This document shows positions 62,416-64,000 of a DNA stretch of 64,000 nt, in pieces; within the stretch, counting starts at the first letter, position 1; every line of letters starts with the position of its first letter. The position numbers and the translations under genes were made by a program. Source of the stretch: Hoeflea marina (GTDB lineage: Bacteria > Pseudomonadota > Alphaproteobacteria > Rhizobiales > Rhizobiaceae); assembly GCF_003182275.1 (NCBI RefSeq), contig NZ_QGTR01000001.1, positions 1,036,215 through 1,100,214 on the forward strand, read 5' to 3'. The notes under the pieces are model-generated. The model saw only the letters and a program-made list of their open reading frames with translations, made no database searches and had not been told where the DNA came from.

Positions 62416-62718
62416 ATGCGACAGATCGTTCTATGCATTCTTGCCTTCCTCGTTGTCGCGACAACTGCCGTTCGCGCTGACGATGACGACCGCAATGCGC
62501 TCGAGCGGGCGCAAAAAAGTGGCAAGGTGATGCCGCTCGCCGACATTCTCGAAAAGCTAAAGCCGTCGATCGACCGCCCCATTGCCGGTATCGAATTCGG
62601 CATGGAACACGGCGCGGCCATCTACGAGATCTACTGGATCGACAAGGATGGTCGGCGGCGCGAAATGCATGTCGATGCACGCACGGCCAAAATCCTCGGC
62701 AACGAGAAGGAGGATTGA
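62416..62718 (+). CDS. secreted PepSY-domain protein, first gene of the two-component operon
   Basis: 100 residues with a signal peptide (IVLCILAFLVVATTAVRA). Core MPLADILEKLKPSIDRPIAG, then IYEIYWIDKDGRRREMHVDARTAKIL, fits PepSY. The stop is three bases before the response-regulator start and in the same frame. Such periplasmic PepSY partners may modulate the sensor kinase; inferred from position. Confidence 0.85.
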   Translation: MRQIVLCILAFLVVATTAVRADDDDRNALERAQKSGKVMPLADILEKLKPSIDRPIAGIEFGMEHGAAIYEIYWIDKDGRRREMHVDARTAKILGNEKED

Positions 62719-62721
62719 GCC

Positions 62722-63396
62722 ATTCGCATCCTGCTTGTCGAAGATGATGACCGCATCCGCAAGGACGTAACCGGCGCACTTAAGGCGGCAGGCTATGTCG
62801 TCGACAGCGAGACCGATGGCGAGGAAGCCTGGTTCCTCGGCGACACGGAGACCTATGGCGCCGTGGTGCTCGACCTTGGTCTGCCGCACATGGACGGATT
62901 GAGCGTGCTCAAGCGATGGCGTGGGGCGGGTCGCGACATGCCGGTTCTGGTGCTCACCGCCCGCGGCTCCTGGAGCGAACGGGTGGAGGGCATCGACGCG
63001 GGCGCCGACGACTATCTGCCAAAGCCCTTCCGCATGGAGGAACTGCTAGCCCGGCTCCGCGCCATCATCCGCCGCAGCGGCGGCCACTCCGCCCCGGTCA
63101 TCACGGTCAACGGCACCGAACTCGACACCAAGCAGATGCGCCTGACTGTCGATGGTGTCCCCGTGAATTTGTCGCCGCAGGAATACCGGCTGGTGTCCTT
63201 CCTGATGCTCAACAAGGGCCGCGTGGTCTCCCAGCAGGAACTCTCCGAACATCTGCAATCTGTGCATTTCGAACGCGAGTCCAACGCCGTCGAAGTGCTC
63301 GTCGGCCGCGTCAGGCGCAAGCTGCCGGTGGCGCTGATCGAAACCCGCCGCGGCTTCGGCTACATCGTGCCTGACACAGCGTCCGACGCGCAATGA
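62722..63396 (+). CDS. OmpR/PhoB-type response regulator with apparent ATT start
   Basis: 224 residues. An N-terminal receiver (IRILLVEDDDRIRKDV, phospho-Asp in VVLDLGLPHMDG, Lys in YLPKPFRMEEL) and a C-terminal winged helix (EYRLVSFLMLNKGRVVSQQEL, FERESNAVEVLVGRVRRKLP). No ATG, GTG or TTG exists between the upstream stop (62716-62718) and the receiver start; ATT at 62722 stands exactly where ATG is expected and has AAGGAGG eight bases upstream. An internal GTG at 62863 would remove half the receiver, so I prefer ATT. The stop overlaps the kinase start. Confidence 0.88.
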   Translation: MRILLVEDDDRIRKDVTGALKAAGYVVDSETDGEEAWFLGDTETYGAVVLDLGLPHMDGLSVLKRWRGAGRDMPVLVLTARGSWSERVEGIDAGADDYLPKPFRMEELLARLRAIIRRSGGHSAPVITVNGTELDTKQMRLTVDGVPVNLSPQEYRLVSFLMLNKGRVVSQQELSEHLQSVHFERESNAVEVLVGRVRRKLPVALIETRRGFGYIVPDTASDAQ

Positions 63397-64000
63397 TCGG
63401 CCGCACGTCGATCCGCATCCGGCTGCTCGCCTGGGCCGTTGCGGTGGTGGTGCTGGCGCTCATTGTCACCGGGTTCAGTCTTGAAGCCATCTTCACCCGT
63501 CATCTCGAACGCCGCATCGGCCAGGAACTCGAAACCCATCTTTCCCAGATCGTGAGCGGTCTCAGATTTGACGCCGAAAGCCGCCTTTCGCTGACGCGCG
63601 AGCCGGTGGACCCCCGCTTCACGCGGATTTTCGGCGGTCTCTACTGGCAGGTGAGCGACAGGACCAGCGGTGCGCAACTCAAGTCCCGCTCTTTGTGGGA
63701 CACCGAGCTTGCCCTGCCGGACGATCATCTGGCGCCGGGTGATGTGCACAGCCACACGATTGACGGCCCCGACAATGGCCGACTGCTGGTCCATGAAGTG
63801 CTGGTGGTGCTGGCTTCCGGCAATGGCGATCACAGGCTGCGGGTCTCGGTGGCCATTGACCGCGCTGAAATCACCGCCCTGTCGACCGGCTTTGCCTGGG
63901 ATCTCGGCGCGGTGCTCGGGCTTCTGGGTCTGTTGCTGATCATAGGCCTGATCATCCAGGTGAGCCGAGGCCTGCGCCCTGTCCGTGCCGTGCTCGACGG
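63393..64000 (+). CDS. two-component sensor histidine kinase, 5' part
   Basis: The frame opens with ATG overlapping the regulator stop (ATGA) and continues to the window edge, about 202 codons. A first membrane helix (LLAWAVAVVVLALIVTGFSL), a periplasmic loop of ~120 residues and a second helix (AVLGLLGLLLIIGLIIQ) are followed by GLRPVRAVLDG, the start of a HAMP-like linker. The kinase core lies beyond the window. Confidence 0.9.
   Translation, partial: MIGRTSIRIRLLAWAVAVVVLALIVTGFSLEAIFTRHLERRIGQELETHLSQIVSGLRFDAESRLSLTREPVDPRFTRIFGGLYWQVSDRTSGAQLKSRSLWDTELALPDDHLAPGDVHSHTIDGPDNGRLLVHEVLVVLASGNGDHRLRVSVAIDRAEITALSTGFAWDLGAVLGLLGLLLIIGLIIQVSRGLRPVRAVLD

Overview
The window is GC-rich chromosomal DNA of an alphaproteobacterium of the order Hyphomicrobiales (Rhizobiales), most likely a Rhizobiaceae-like genus. 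The evidence is gene content and order: pyrB-pyrC-plsY-dprA-topA-rnr-DUF983-NUDIX-MFS-rpmG, then pleD/divK, a dinB with a GTTC-N7-GTTC LexA box, and the lon/clpX/clpP/hupB block. Species cannot be fixed from the sequence alone.

Layout. 1-4941: core metabolism and transport (alpha/beta hydrolase end, ilvA, trkH, a soluble chemoreceptor). 5015-5323: a tRNA-Leu(UAA) gene split by a 224-nt group I intron. 5324 to about 13000: an accessory island, visibly more AT-rich. It holds a CHAT-protease/serine-hydrolase gene pair, the C-terminal stub of a tyrosine integrase cut by a decayed IS5-type element, a Z1-domain helicase-like protein facing a DNA cytosine-5 methyltransferase, and a second tRNA-Leu(UAA) without intron on the opposite strand. 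13180-33582: ordinary core genes (wrbA, MoCF-domain protein, usp, gpt, GNAT, VWA protein, VTT protein, YihY, gatA/gatC, MBL hydrolase, ruvX, AEC transporter, AidB-like dehydrogenase, pyrBC, plsY, dprA). 33869-41651: topA, rnr, small genes and rpmG. 42053-53970: signalling (pleD, divK), DNA polymerases (dinB, dnaE), an SOS-controlled 28-residue membrane peptide, an unknown 452-residue protein and hupB. 54155-59212: lon, clpX, clpP, all on the minus strand. 59651-64000: cytochrome P450, cupin, cytochrome b with PepSY partner, and a PepSY / response regulator / histidine kinase operon that runs off the end.

The genes that appear to work together are: CHAT protease with the overlapping hydrolase (candidate conflict/defence module); Z1 protein with the m5C methyltransferase (restriction-type unit with pieces missing); PyrB with a PyrC that lacks metal ligands; DivK with PleD (cell-cycle phosphorelay); ClpX with ClpP; and the PepSY/cytochrome b/two-component cluster.

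The observations I consider most worth following are the LexA-controlled micropeptide at 51490-51576, the CHAT/hydrolase operon, the pair of tRNA-Leu(UAA) genes (one intron-bearing, one with a broken T-stem pair), and an apparent AUU start codon for the response regulator at 62722.
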